Counted from the stretch's first letter, positions 35,146 through 44,177 are shown. The stretch: 64,000 bases of DNA from Sulfitobacter sediminilitoris (GCF_010667575.1 NZ_JAABNT010000009.1:62001-126000); one strand, 5' to 3'. Program-made: numbers and translations. The notes: generated from the sequence alone by a model not told the origin.

Positions 35146-35762
35146 GCCCCGCCCTCCAGCCAGTCAAGCGTGTCCGCACAGGTCATCTGATGGGTCACCG
35201 TTCCAAGGGATAGTATCGTTGCGTCATGGACATCCTGCCGGAATGCCGCGCACCCGTCTGTCAGCATCACCGTTTCGATATTGCGCAGATGCGCGTCCCG
35301 CAGGGTCGAGGCGACGCCGCCATTCGTGACAATCCCCCCGACGATCAGATGCTCTATGCCCATCGCCCGCATGATGTACTCTAAACGGGTCTGGTAAAAG
35401 GCAGAGTAGGCGACCTTTTCGATGACGAAATCCGCCGGATGGAGCGTGTCAACGACCGTATGTCCAAAGCTCCCCGGCTCAAAGTCACCCTTGCCCAGAA
35501 ACGGGCGAAGTTCCTTGAGATGCGGTGCGATCAGCGGCTCACCGTCTGGCCCCGGCACCAGTGTGAATTGCGCCGAGATATAATGCCCGCCCTGCGACCG
35601 CAACGCCTTGACCAGCGGTGCCACGCGATCAGGCAGCGCTGCGATGCTCGGCGCGCCCTGCCCCGCCCGGCCATAGGCTCCTTCGGGATGGATAAAGTCA
35701 TTCTGCAGATCAATCGTCAGCAGCGCTGTCTTTTTCAGGTTCCAGCTTTTCGGGTCGCTCAT
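35142..35762 (-). CDS. Isochorismatase-fold hydrolase lacking the catalytic cysteine
   Basis: 206 residues. Asp18 (LLTIDLQNDF) and Lys116 (FVIEKVAYSAF) of the isochorismatase-like triad are present. The third residue, normally Cys in T-N-x-C-V, is Gly149 (VTNGGVASTLRDA). Glycine occurs here in true isochorismatases (EntB/PhzD), which cleave a vinyl ether, while amidases of the family need the cysteine. So simple amide hydrolysis, which the operon context would suggest, is doubtful. It overlaps the lyase and hyuA by ATGA-type junctions, so it belongs to the same pathway. Confidence 0.87.
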   Translation of the reverse strand: MSDPKSWNLKKTALLTIDLQNDFIHPEGAYGRAGQGAPSIAALPDRVAPLVKALRSQGGHYISAQFTLVPGPDGEPLIAPHLKELRPFLGKGDFEPGSFGHTVVDTLHPADFVIEKVAYSAFYQTRLEYIMRAMGIEHLIVGGIVTNGGVASTLRDAHLRNIETVMLTDGCAAFRQDVHDATILSLGTVTHQMTCADTLDWLEGGA

Positions 35763-37822
35763 GCTTTGCCCTCCGCAGGTTCGATGATTGTGTTCCCGAA
35801 ACTGTCAACGCGGCCCTGCAGATGGGGTTCGATCAATACAGTCGTATCGGGCTGTTCCAGAATGGCGGGGCCGGTGATCACTGTCCCGACCGGCAGGGCC
35901 AGACGGTCATAGATCGCCGTTTCATGCCAATCGTCTTCGAAATGCACCTGCCTTTTTGATTTTGGCACCGCCTCTCCGCTGGTGGTTGGCGCAAGGGTGG
36001 ACAGATCAAACTTGGGCCGCTTGCCCGTCACTGCGCTGCGCAGGTTCAGAATCCGCCGGGTGCCGCCCTTGAGAAGCCTGCCAAATGTCCCCTGATACGC
36101 CGCGTCAAATGCCTTCTCGATTTCGGCCTTGCTGGGCGGCGTGACCTGCCAATCCTGCACCGCAACCGTCAGCGGCACAGCAACCGTGTGCGTCTGACCG
36201 ACATAGGCCATGTCCAGCTCAAAGCTGACTTCGCGGGCCTCAAACGTCGTGCGTGCTGCATCCAGCAGGGCCATCCCCTGATCGGTGTGGGATTGCATGT
36301 AGTCCCCCAGTGCCGCCTCGTTCAATCCGGACACCAGCGTGTTGATCGTCTGCACGAAATCCTGCCGCATGTCCGCGATCACGCAGCCCATGGCCGAGGT
36401 CACACCGGGATAGCGCGGCACGATGGCACGCGCGATGCCAACCTCCGCCAGCATAGCGCCCGCATGCAGTGCGCCGCCACCGCCGAAGGGCATAAACGCA
36501 AAGCGTTTCGGATCAAATCCGCGTTCGATACTGACAAGGCGGATGGCACCAGCCATGCGGCTGTTGGCCACTTTCAGGATCGCCTCTGCCGCCTGCATGG
36601 TCTCAAGCCCCAGTGGCTTGCCGACATGTTCATCGATCGCCTTTTTTGCCGCCTCTACGTCCAGCCGCTCCAGTTTTCCGCCGATGGGATTGTCCGGGTC
36701 GATCCGTCCCAGAACGACATTTGCGTCGGTCACCGTGGGCCGGGTATTGCCCTGACCATAGGCCACCGGTCCGGGCGTTGATCCTGCACTTTCCGGACCG
36801 ATGTTCAGCAGTCCACCCTTGTCGACCCAGGCAATGGACCCACCACCCGCACCGATCGTCGTAATCTCGATCATCGGCGCACGGACCACCATTCCGAAAT
36901 CAATCGAGGTCTGGGGCGACAGCATCGAGTGACCTTCCGCGATCAACGACACGTCGAAACTGGTGCCGCCCATGTCGCCGGTGATGATGTTATCAAAGCC
37001 TGCCGACTGCGCGATATAACCCGCTGCGATCACCCCGGCCGCAGGGCCAGACAGGGCCGTGCGTACAGGAAGACGGCAGGCGGTATCGACAGCCATGACC
37101 CCGCCATTCGACTGCACGATCATGAACTCACCGTCGAAACCTCCGCGTTTCAGCGCGTCTTCGAGGCGGCCAAGGTAGCCGGAGACTTCAGGCTGCAAAT
37201 ACGCGTTGAGCGCCGTGGTAGAGAACCGTTCGAATTCGCGGATTTCCGGCAGGATTTCAGAGGATGCCGAAACATGCGGATTGGGCCAGATCTCTCGAAC
37301 CGCCGCAACTGCCGCCGCTTCATTGCTCGGGTTGGCATAGGAATTGGCAAAGAGGATAGAGACTGCCTCGCATTTCTGATCCAGCAATTGCTCAGCCGCC
37401 TTGCGCACGGCGTCCAGATCGACAGGCGTGCGAATGTCGCCACTGGCCAAGGTTCGCTCCGGCACCTCAAGGCGGTCACGCCGATCCACGACCGGCTCGA
37501 AATCACCGCGCAGACCCCATGTCCTTGGCCGGTCGCGGCGACGCATCTCAAGCACATCGCGCAGACCTTCGGTGCAGATCACACCCGTCTTGGCACCCTT
37601 GCGTTCCAACAGCGCATTGGTGCCCGCCGTCGTCCCATGCACAACGACCGAAATTTCAGACAGGTCGGATACTTCGCGGCCAATGCCATCCAGAAAACCA
37701 CCGGACTGGTCGGGCCGTGTCGTTGGCACCTTGGCCACGGCAGCAGTGCCGTCTGTTTCATTCAGAACGAACACATCCGTAAAGGTGCCGCCCACATCCA
37801 CGCCGATCATGCGTCCACTCAT
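35759..37822 (-). CDS. hyuA: Hydantoinase/oxoprolinase family subunit A
   Basis: 687 residues from the ATG at 37822, which forms an ATGA overlap with the hyuB stop. Hydant_A N-terminal fold with MIGVDVGGTFTDVFVLNE (phosphate loop), VVHGTTAGTNALLERKG, and the ASKHA-like core ITGDMGGTSFDVSLI; the C-terminal part contains FMPFGGGGALHAG. Family enzymes open lactam, imide or hydantoin rings with ATP, or carboxylate ketones. With HyuB it should perform the first ring-opening step of the locus. Substrate unknown. Confidence 0.93.
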   Translation of the reverse strand: MSGRMIGVDVGGTFTDVFVLNETDGTAAVAKVPTTRPDQSGGFLDGIGREVSDLSEISVVVHGTTAGTNALLERKGAKTGVICTEGLRDVLEMRRRDRPRTWGLRGDFEPVVDRRDRLEVPERTLASGDIRTPVDLDAVRKAAEQLLDQKCEAVSILFANSYANPSNEAAAVAAVREIWPNPHVSASSEILPEIREFERFSTTALNAYLQPEVSGYLGRLEDALKRGGFDGEFMIVQSNGGVMAVDTACRLPVRTALSGPAAGVIAAGYIAQSAGFDNIITGDMGGTSFDVSLIAEGHSMLSPQTSIDFGMVVRAPMIEITTIGAGGGSIAWVDKGGLLNIGPESAGSTPGPVAYGQGNTRPTVTDANVVLGRIDPDNPIGGKLERLDVEAAKKAIDEHVGKPLGLETMQAAEAILKVANSRMAGAIRLVSIERGFDPKRFAFMPFGGGGALHAGAMLAEVGIARAIVPRYPGVTSAMGCVIADMRQDFVQTINTLVSGLNEAALGDYMQSHTDQGMALLDAARTTFEAREVSFELDMAYVGQTHTVAVPLTVAVQDWQVTPPSKAEIEKAFDAAYQGTFGRLLKGGTRRILNLRSAVTGKRPKFDLSTLAPTTSGEAVPKSKRQVHFEDDWHETAIYDRLALPVGTVITGPAILEQPDTTVLIEPHLQGRVDSFGNTIIEPAEGKA

Positions 37823-39522
37823 TGGCCTGCCTCCCGCCATGCGGTGCCGTATGTTTCATCCGCCATGTCTGCACTCATCAACCCGCGCGCGACATCCCTT
37901 GCGATACTGTCCGCCACCCGCTCCTTGGCGCTGCCATATCCGCCACCGCCCGGCGTTTCCAGCCGAACCGCCTGCCCCTGTCTCAGCTTGATGCCGAGCA
38001 TCTTCGAGGCCAGCGGCGGGGTGTCCCAGCCATCGTCCTGTTCAAATGAGAAGACGTTGAGCGCAGCATCGCCGCCGCCCGCGATGCCCTTCGGTGCAAA
38101 GCGTCCGCGCTCTCCGAACAGAAAGGCCTCCGCGCCATTTTCTTCAAGCACCTCGATTTCGTAAACCGCACCAACCCCGCCGCGATGCTTACCGGCTCCG
38201 GCACTGTCAGGCCGCAGCGCCCATTGCCGGAACATCACCGGATAGGCGGCTTCGAGAATTTCCATCGGCGGAATTGTCGCCGTCGAAATCGGCGCATTGC
38301 CATGGTTCAGCCCATCGCTCTCGGGCGACCCACCGTGACCACCGCCGTAGAAAGAGAACATGACCCAAGGCTGCCCATTGCTCCGTTTGCCCGCAATCGA
38401 CAGCGCATTGATCGTTCCGTACGCGTTGGCCACCACGCGGTCCGGTGCGGCCTGAGAAAATGCGCAGAACATCACGTCGATCATCCGCAGGATTGTTTCG
38501 GTATATCCCCCCGTAGGTGCAGGAAACTCAGCCGACAGGAGCGAGCCTTCGGGCACTTTGACCTCGATCGGTCGCATGACACCCGCGTTGGCCGGCAGCC
38601 CCGGAAAGATGTGCTTGATCGCCACATAGGCGGTGGCCACCGTTGTGGGCAGCGCGATGTTCACGGGGCCTGCACATTGTGGCGCGGACCCCTCGAAATC
38701 CAATGTCATCCGGTCGCCACGGATCTCCATCGCCACCTTGATCTTGAGCGGCTCATCGGTGATCCCGTCATTGTCGAGGAAATCCTCGGCCTCCCAGCGT
38801 CCGTCGGGCAGCCCCTCCAGCTCGGAACGCATCAGAGCCTCGGCCCTGTGGCCCAGCGCGTCCAGCGCCGCCGCCACCGTCTCGGCCCCGTATTCATCCA
38901 GCAATTCGTCCATCCGCTTGATCCCCAGATCCAGCGCACCCATCTGGCCATTCAAATCGCCCATCGCGGATTGCGGCAAACGCGTGTTGCGCAGCAGGAT
39001 GTCGATGATGTCCTGATTGACCTGTCCGGCCTTCGCCAACTTGACAGGGGGCAGAATGAAAGCCTCCTGAAAAACCTCGGTCGCCGCCGGATTATAGTTT
39101 CCAGGAACCGCGCCGCCCACGTCATGCCAATGACCGACAGAGGCCAGATAGCAAAACAGCTTCCCGTCCCGGAAATAGGGCCGCACCAAGCGCATGTCGC
39201 TCAGATGCGTGCCGCCGATATGGGCATCATTGAAAATGTAGATGTCCCCGTCTTCAAGATCGCCATCCGCGGCCGCTTTCTCGATCACGGCCTGCACGGC
39301 AAAGGCCATAACGCCCACAAAGATCGGCAAGCCCGACTTGCCCTGTACCAGCGTGTCGCCAGTCGCCGCATGGTAGAGACCATGACTTGCGTCATGTGCC
39401 TCGGCGATGATCGGATTGAAGGCCGCACGAAACAGAGTTGCATCCATTTCATCGGCGATCTGTTCCATCCGGCCTGCAAGGACAGATAGTGTGATCGGGT
39501 CGATTTCGGTCTTGCTGGTCAT
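37819..39522 (-). CDS. hyuB: Hydantoinase/oxoprolinase family subunit B
   Basis: 567 residues, normal for HyuB. DPITLSVLAGRMEQIADEMDATLFRAAFNP at the N-terminus, DIYIFNDAHIGGTHLSDMRL (metal-site region), VGGAVPGNYNPAATEVFQE and the glycine-rich end LETPGGGGYGSAKERV are hallmarks. Partner of HyuA. It overlaps the tautomerase-like gene by four bases. Confidence 0.93.
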   Translation of the reverse strand: MTSKTEIDPITLSVLAGRMEQIADEMDATLFRAAFNPIIAEAHDASHGLYHAATGDTLVQGKSGLPIFVGVMAFAVQAVIEKAAADGDLEDGDIYIFNDAHIGGTHLSDMRLVRPYFRDGKLFCYLASVGHWHDVGGAVPGNYNPAATEVFQEAFILPPVKLAKAGQVNQDIIDILLRNTRLPQSAMGDLNGQMGALDLGIKRMDELLDEYGAETVAAALDALGHRAEALMRSELEGLPDGRWEAEDFLDNDGITDEPLKIKVAMEIRGDRMTLDFEGSAPQCAGPVNIALPTTVATAYVAIKHIFPGLPANAGVMRPIEVKVPEGSLLSAEFPAPTGGYTETILRMIDVMFCAFSQAAPDRVVANAYGTINALSIAGKRSNGQPWVMFSFYGGGHGGSPESDGLNHGNAPISTATIPPMEILEAAYPVMFRQWALRPDSAGAGKHRGGVGAVYEIEVLEENGAEAFLFGERGRFAPKGIAGGGDAALNVFSFEQDDGWDTPPLASKMLGIKLRQGQAVRLETPGGGGYGSAKERVADSIARDVARGLMSADMADETYGTAWREAGQ

Positions 39523-40085
39523 GCCTTGCCCTTTACCTCTGCAATGTCATTCCACACGTCTTGCCGCGTGATCTTGCCGCCATTGACCTCGAACCGGTCG
39601 ATAAAGCGGATACCCTCGAAAGCTGTGCCATGCGGCCATTCGCCCGCCAGCGTGCCGCGACAGTAGACAAGCGCCGGCGCGCCCTCTGACTGCATCGCGT
39701 CAAATCCCTCGTAGGTCTTGGTTACAAAACGATAGCGCGGCGCGGCCCAGTCGATCAGTTCTTGCAGTTCCGTCATCGGGGCCGCACCCGGAAATTGCAT
39801 CACGAACCCTTCGCCCAGCATGGCCGTTGCGGCAGGCAGGTCGCGCGCCTCCATTGCTGCAAGATAGGAATGCACTAATTCTTTCGGATCAGGCAATGCT
39901 GGCGCGCCGCTGCGCTGGGTCCGCCCCCGGTAATAGTCCTCGGTAGGCATCTCGTGGATCATGACGGTAATCGCCTCGGGCGGTGCCGGCACAACGAATC
40001 GCACCGCGTCCGTCAGGGCCTCACCAAGGCGGCGTTTGTCCTCAGGCCCATAGCCCTCAAGCACATGCAATTCGACAATCGGCAT
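39519..40085 (-). CDS. Fusion of 4-oxalocrotonate tautomerase-like and SnoaL/NTF2-like domains
   Basis: 188 residues. After Met the protein begins PIVELHVLEG, matching the start of 4-oxalocrotonate tautomerase with the catalytic N-terminal Pro; residues 2-62 form this domain. By eye alignment the two substrate-binding arginines of the classic enzyme (Arg11, Arg39) are Tyr and Thr here, so the activity probably differs. Residues 66-185 match an NTF2-like fold (ELVHSYLAAMEARDLPAATA, FIDRFEVNGGKITRQDVW). It is the first gene of the left arm next to the GntR palindrome. Possible role: isomerising or hydrating an unsaturated acid. Confidence 0.82.
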   Translation of the reverse strand: MPIVELHVLEGYGPEDKRRLGEALTDAVRFVVPAPPEAITVMIHEMPTEDYYRGRTQRSGAPALPDPKELVHSYLAAMEARDLPAATAMLGEGFVMQFPGAAPMTELQELIDWAAPRYRFVTKTYEGFDAMQSEGAPALVYCRGTLAGEWPHGTAFEGIRFIDRFEVNGGKITRQDVWNDIAEVKGKA

Positions 40086-40103
40086 CGCACCCTCCCAAAA
40101 TCT

Positions 40104-40119
40104 GTATTATCTATAATAC
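40104..40119. promoter_or_regulatory. 16-bp inverted repeat GTATTAT-CT-ATAATAC (candidate GntR operator)
   Basis: Perfect seven-base arms around CT, in the 117-bp divergent gap between the tautomerase-like gene and gntR. GT...AC ends and an AT-rich core suit a HutC-subfamily GntR operator. It lies 19 bases from the leftward start codon, where binding would block transcription or early elongation. Confidence 0.7.
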
Positions 40120-40202
40120 TAATTTAAGTGATCTGTTAAGACAATAACTTGCGTTTTTCCAAATCGCAGTTAAGGTCATCGCAAATGAGGGGAGTCTCGG
40201 AC

Positions 40203-41006
40203 GTGCAGACAAACAGGGCAGATACGCTTCCTGAGGGTGCCAAGGCACAGCGCGTCTACCTGTCGTTGCGCGATCAGATTACCGGAGGTGCGTTGTCGAA
40301 TGGCGACAGCCTTCCGGGCGAACAACGGCTGGCCGAAACCTTCGGTGTCTCCCGTGTGACCGTGCGCCGTGCGCTGGATGCCCTGGCAGGGACCGGTCTG
40401 ATCGAACGGCGCGCAGGCAGTGGCACGACCGTGCGAAACGGCCAAGGCGAAGACAAGCCTGTGGCGATGAACTTTACCACCCTGATGCCGCAGCTTGTCG
40501 AGATGGGCCACAGCACCACTGCTAGGCTTTTGTCTTTCTCCTACGGCACAGCACCGGATTTCGTCGCCCGCGCCATGGGTCTTGCCGCCAATGACGAAGT
40601 GCAGATCGCAACCCGCGTGCGCAGCGCCGACGACACGCCCTTCTCGCATCTGACCACCTACGTCCCGGCCGCAATTGCACGCAACTATTCAGAAGATGAT
40701 CTGGCCAGCCAGCCGCTGTTCGCGCTGCTGGAACGCAGCGGTGTTGAAATCGAAGAAGCGCACCAATCCGTATCCGCCACGCTGGCCGGACCGGAGGTTG
40801 CCGACGCGCTGGGGATTGCTGTCGGATCCGCCCTTTTGTCGCTGCGCCGCGTCGTGCGTGACATCAATGGCAACGGCGTGGAATACCTTTCGGGCCTGTA
40901 TCGCCCGGACATGTTCCGCCTCGAAATGCCGCTGACCCGCGTCGGTCAGGGTGCAGCGCGGCACTGGGAACCGGCCATCGGCCAAGACGGCGAGGGCACC
41001 GCATGA
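40203..41006 (+). CDS. GntR-family (HutC/UTRA) transcriptional regulator
   Basis: 267 residues from the GTG at 40203, chosen for GGGGAG eight bases upstream; an ATG at 40185 is an alternative. Winged helix at about 15-80 (VYLSLRDQITGGALSNGDSLPGEQRLAETFGVSRVTVRRALDAL) and a UTRA ligand domain from about 100 to the end (YVPAAIARNYSEDDLASQPL, SLRRVVRDINGNGVEYLSGLYRPDMFRLEM). It overlaps the aconitase-family large-subunit gene by ATGA and is thus cotranscribed with the right arm, while its palindrome controls the left arm. The ligand is probably the substrate of the locus. Confidence 0.9.
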   Translation: MQTNRADTLPEGAKAQRVYLSLRDQITGGALSNGDSLPGEQRLAETFGVSRVTVRRALDALAGTGLIERRAGSGTTVRNGQGEDKPVAMNFTTLMPQLVEMGHSTTARLLSFSYGTAPDFVARAMGLAANDEVQIATRVRSADDTPFSHLTTYVPAAIARNYSEDDLASQPLFALLERSGVEIEEAHQSVSATLAGPEVADALGIAVGSALLSLRRVVRDINGNGVEYLSGLYRPDMFRLEMPLTRVGQGAARHWEPAIGQDGEGTA

Positions 41007-42409
41007 CTGCCCCCCGCACGCTTCTCGATAAACTCTGGTCGGCGCATGAGATTCTCTTGCGCGAAGACGGCACATCCCTGCTCTGGGTTGATCGGCATCT
41101 TGTGCATGAAGGCTCGCACCATGCCTTTGCCAAACTCGCCGCACGCAATGCGAAGGTCGCCGAGCCTGACCTGACTTTCGGGGTCGTCGACCACTATGCG
41201 CCGACGCGCGACCGCGACAAGGGCATGGCCCCGGACATTGCCCGGATGATCAAGACACTGACCCGGAACGCCGAGACCCATGGAATCCGCCTGTTTGATC
41301 TAAGAGACCCCGGCCAGGGCATCGTGCATGTGATCGGCCCGGAACAGGGGCTGACCCTGCCCGGCCTTTTGATCAATTGCGGTGACAGTCATACATCCAC
41401 TCACGGCGCGTTCGGCGCGCTTGCCTTTGGCATTGGCGCGACCGAGGTGGCGCATGTGCTGTCAACGCAAACAATCTGGCAGAAAAAACCAGACGCCATG
41501 CGTATCACCGTTAACGGTGACCTTGGTCCGGGCGTGTCCGCCAAGGACATCGCTTTGAACTGGATTGCCAGACTGGGCACCGGGGGCGCACAGGGACACG
41601 CGGTCGAATACACGGGCAGCACCATCCGCAACCTCAGCATGGAAGGCCGGATGACGCTCTGCAATCTGTCGATCGAGGGCGGTGCGCGCTTTGGCATGAT
41701 CGCGCCGGACGACACGACCTTTGCCTACCTCAAAAACCGGCCTTTCGCGCCAAGAGCGTCAGACTGGGATGCGGCGATTGTGGCGTGGAAAGAACTGCAA
41801 TCAGACACAAACGCCGTGTTTCACCGCGACGTGTCCATCGATGCGGCAGAAATCTCGCCCACGGTCACATGGGGCACAAGTCCCGAGCAGGCCGTCCCGG
41901 TCGATGCCACAATTCCAGACCCTGCGAGCCTTTCGAACGGAAAATCCGCCGCAGCCGAGGCCGCGCTGGACTACATGGGGCTCACATCGGGCAAGCCAAT
42001 CGCAGGCACCCCGGTTGATCAGGTCTTTATCGGTTCCTGCACCAACGGCCGGATCGAGGATCTTCGCGCGGCAAGCGCTGTCCTCAAAGGGCGTAAGGCC
42101 AAGGTACCTGGAATCGTCTCACCCGGCTCTGCCCTCGTCAAAGCGCAGGCCGAACAGGAGGGTCTGGACCGCATTTTTATTGACGCGGGCCTTGAATGGG
42201 TCGCCTCCGGCTGTTCGATGTGCGTGGGCATGAACGGCGATCTTGTGGAAAGCGGCAAACGTTGTGCCTCTTCCACCAACCGCAACTTCCGGGGTCGGCA
42301 AGGCCGCGGCGCACGCACGCATCTGATGTCGCCCGCCATGGTCGCGGCTGCCGCTGTGCAGGGTGAGATTACAGATGTGCGCCCTCTGCTGATAGATCGG
42401 GCGGCATGA
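41003..42409 (+). CDS. Aconitase-family hydratase large subunit (LeuC/DmdA-like)
   Basis: 468 residues. The three [4Fe-4S] ligands are Cys346 (FIGSCTNGR), Cys404 and Cys407 (GCSMCVG); GDSHTSTHGAFGALAFGIGATEVAHVL and EGGARFGMIAPDDTTF are the usual substrate segments. LeuC-like proteins isomerise isopropylmalate, but close relatives hydrate maleate, citraconate or dimethylmaleate. Its place beside hyuAB and a malate-type lyase, and the altered small subunit, favour a catabolic hydratase over leucine synthesis. Confidence 0.87.
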   Translation: MTAPRTLLDKLWSAHEILLREDGTSLLWVDRHLVHEGSHHAFAKLAARNAKVAEPDLTFGVVDHYAPTRDRDKGMAPDIARMIKTLTRNAETHGIRLFDLRDPGQGIVHVIGPEQGLTLPGLLINCGDSHTSTHGAFGALAFGIGATEVAHVLSTQTIWQKKPDAMRITVNGDLGPGVSAKDIALNWIARLGTGGAQGHAVEYTGSTIRNLSMEGRMTLCNLSIEGGARFGMIAPDDTTFAYLKNRPFAPRASDWDAAIVAWKELQSDTNAVFHRDVSIDAAEISPTVTWGTSPEQAVPVDATIPDPASLSNGKSAAAEAALDYMGLTSGKPIAGTPVDQVFIGSCTNGRIEDLRAASAVLKGRKAKVPGIVSPGSALVKAQAEQEGLDRIFIDAGLEWVASGCSMCVGMNGDLVESGKRCASSTNRNFRGRQGRGARTHLMSPAMVAAAAVQGEITDVRPLLIDRAA

Positions 42410-43020
42410 TGGCGGGTTGGCGGACACATACCGGCACCGCCCTGCTGCTGCCGCTCGACAATGTCGATACGGACCAGCTTATCCCGGCGCGTTTCATGTC
42501 AACGCCGCGCAGCGAAGGCTACGGGAAATACCTGCTGCACGATCTGCGCCACGACGAGGAAGGCGTGCAAAAGCCTGACTTTCCTCTCAATACCTGCCCA
42601 AATGCATCCATCCTTGTCGCGGGCCGCAACTTCGGCAGTGGTTCGTCGCGCGAAGCAGCCGTCTATGCCTTGGTCGACGCGGGCATTCGCGCGGTCATCG
42701 CGCCCAGCTTTGGCGATATCTTTGCCAGCAACGCGGTGAACAACGGCCTGCTGCCTGCGCGTGTCGACGAGGATGCCGCATCAACGCTGCACGCGGCGCT
42801 TGCCAACAATCCCAGCGAGGTCACCATCGATCTTAACACAGGGACCGTGACGCTGGGCCAGCACACCATTGCTTTTGCGCTGCAAAACAACTGGCGTACG
42901 AAACTCATCAACGGATGGGACGACATCGACCTGACCCTGCAACATGCGGACGCGATCCGCAGCTTCAGGGACAGCAGACATTCGACCGATGGTTGGGCAT
43001 GGCCCGCCACGCCGAATTGA
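42406..43020 (+). CDS. Aconitase-family hydratase small subunit (LeuD/DmdB-like) with altered active-site loop
   Basis: 204 residues. The swivelling-domain signature reads GRNFGSGSSREAAVYAL, where E. coli LeuD has NFGCGSSREHAPWAL: Cys is Ser78 and His is Ala84. NVDTDQLIPARF and IAPSFGDIFASNAVNNGLLP are retained. The changed loop supports a substrate other than isopropylmalate. It overlaps the large subunit gene by ATGA. Confidence 0.87.
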   Translation: MMAGWRTHTGTALLLPLDNVDTDQLIPARFMSTPRSEGYGKYLLHDLRHDEEGVQKPDFPLNTCPNASILVAGRNFGSGSSREAAVYALVDAGIRAVIAPSFGDIFASNAVNNGLLPARVDEDAASTLHAALANNPSEVTIDLNTGTVTLGQHTIAFALQNNWRTKLINGWDDIDLTLQHADAIRSFRDSRHSTDGWAWPATPN

Positions 43021-43112
43021 GAACGGCCAGCTTGCTGGCAAAACCGGGCACGAGGGAGTTGCCTATCAACCAGGGGGTCGCGACAGCGGCTTCCATATGT
43101 GGAGGAAGACAC

Positions 43113-44123
43113 ATGAAAATGAACCTGATGGGCGGCTTTGTTGCCGCTTCCACGCTGATCGCATCAGCAAGCTATGCCGAGGACACGGTCACCGCAGTCC
43201 ACGCGTTTCCAGAAACGCTGATCTATACGAAAAGCTTTTTGTCCTTTGTGGACAAGGTAAACGAAGCCGGTAAAGGCGTCGTTCAGATCGAAGTGCGCGG
43301 CGGCCCAGAGGCCATCGGCATGTTCCAGCAGCCAGACGCGGTGCGCGACGGCATCGTCGACATGGTCTATACCCCCGGTTCTTTCTATGGCGGCGCGCTG
43401 CCCGAGAAGGACGCGATGGTCGCATCCAACCTCACAGCGGTAGAGACGCGCGAGAACGGTGGCATCGAGCTGATCGACCAGATCCATCAGGAGAAGATGG
43501 GCCTGAAATACCTTGGCTGGTTCGACAGCGGCGTGTGCTACAACCTCTGGACCCGTGATGAGCCGTCCTTCGACGCCGATGGCAACCTTGAGGTCGAAGG
43601 CCTCAAGCTGCGCGGCAACAACGTCTACAACGCCTTCTTCACCAACTACCTTGGCGCACAGGTGATCGACCTGCCAACTGGCGAAGTCTACTCCGCGCTT
43701 CAGCGTGGCGTGGTCGACGCGACAGGCTGGACCCAGATCGGCCTGATTGACCTGAAGTGGAACGAATTCCTGAACTACCGGATCGAGCCTTGCTTCTTCT
43801 CTACCGACCTCGGCGTGATCGTAAACAACGACAAGTGGAACAGCCTGTCTGACGAATCCAGGAAGATTCTGCAGGACGTCGCAATCCAGCATGAAAAAGA
43901 CAGCGTCGAAGCCCTGCGCGCAAAGCGTGACGAGGATTTCGCCGCCCTTGAAGCGGCTGGCATGAAGGTCGTCTCCCTTGAAGGCGAAGCCAAGGCAAAC
44001 TACCTTGCCGCGGCCCGTGAAAAGACATGGGAGCGCATGCAGTCCGTGATGGCAGAGCAGCCCGGCGGGACAGGCAATTACGACCGCCTGATCGAGCTTT
44101 TCTACGATCTCGACGCGAACTAA
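43113..44123 (+). CDS. TRAP transporter substrate-binding protein (DctP type)
   Basis: 336 residues from the ATG at 43113, preceded by GGAGGAAGACAC. Signal peptide MNLMGGFVAASTLIASASYA. The DctP fold is seen in TVTAVHAFPETLIYTKSFLS, GVVQIEVRGGPEAIGMFQQPDAVRDGIVDMVYTP and LKLRGNNVYNAFFTNYLGAQVIDLPTGEVYSALQRGVVDATGW; the conserved carboxylate-binding arginine in L-K-L-R is present. It should deliver a carboxylate to the following permease and is the uptake part of the GntR locus. Confidence 0.92.
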   Translation: MKMNLMGGFVAASTLIASASYAEDTVTAVHAFPETLIYTKSFLSFVDKVNEAGKGVVQIEVRGGPEAIGMFQQPDAVRDGIVDMVYTPGSFYGGALPEKDAMVASNLTAVETRENGGIELIDQIHQEKMGLKYLGWFDSGVCYNLWTRDEPSFDADGNLEVEGLKLRGNNVYNAFFTNYLGAQVIDLPTGEVYSALQRGVVDATGWTQIGLIDLKWNEFLNYRIEPCFFSTDLGVIVNNDKWNSLSDESRKILQDVAIQHEKDSVEALRAKRDEDFAALEAAGMKVVSLEGEAKANYLAAAREKTWERMQSVMAEQPGGTGNYDRLIELFYDLDAN

Positions 44124-44132
44124 AGCACCATC

Positions 44133-44156
44133 GGGTCCGCCGCCTCAGGCGGACCC
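44133..44156. other. Intercistronic hairpin after TRAP binding-protein gene
   Basis: GGGTCCGCC and GGCGGACCC form a perfect nine-pair stem with loop GCCTCA, nine bases beyond the stop codon and 21 bases before the small-permease start. No T run. Probably stabilises the binding-protein mRNA. Confidence 0.7.
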
Positions 44157-44177
44157 ATCACCTTGCGGGCAGGCACC

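Noticed and set aside
41003..43020. Leucine biosynthesis leuCD
   Set aside because: The altered small-subunit loop, GntR control and catabolic neighbours argue for a catabolic hydratase; not fully excluded.
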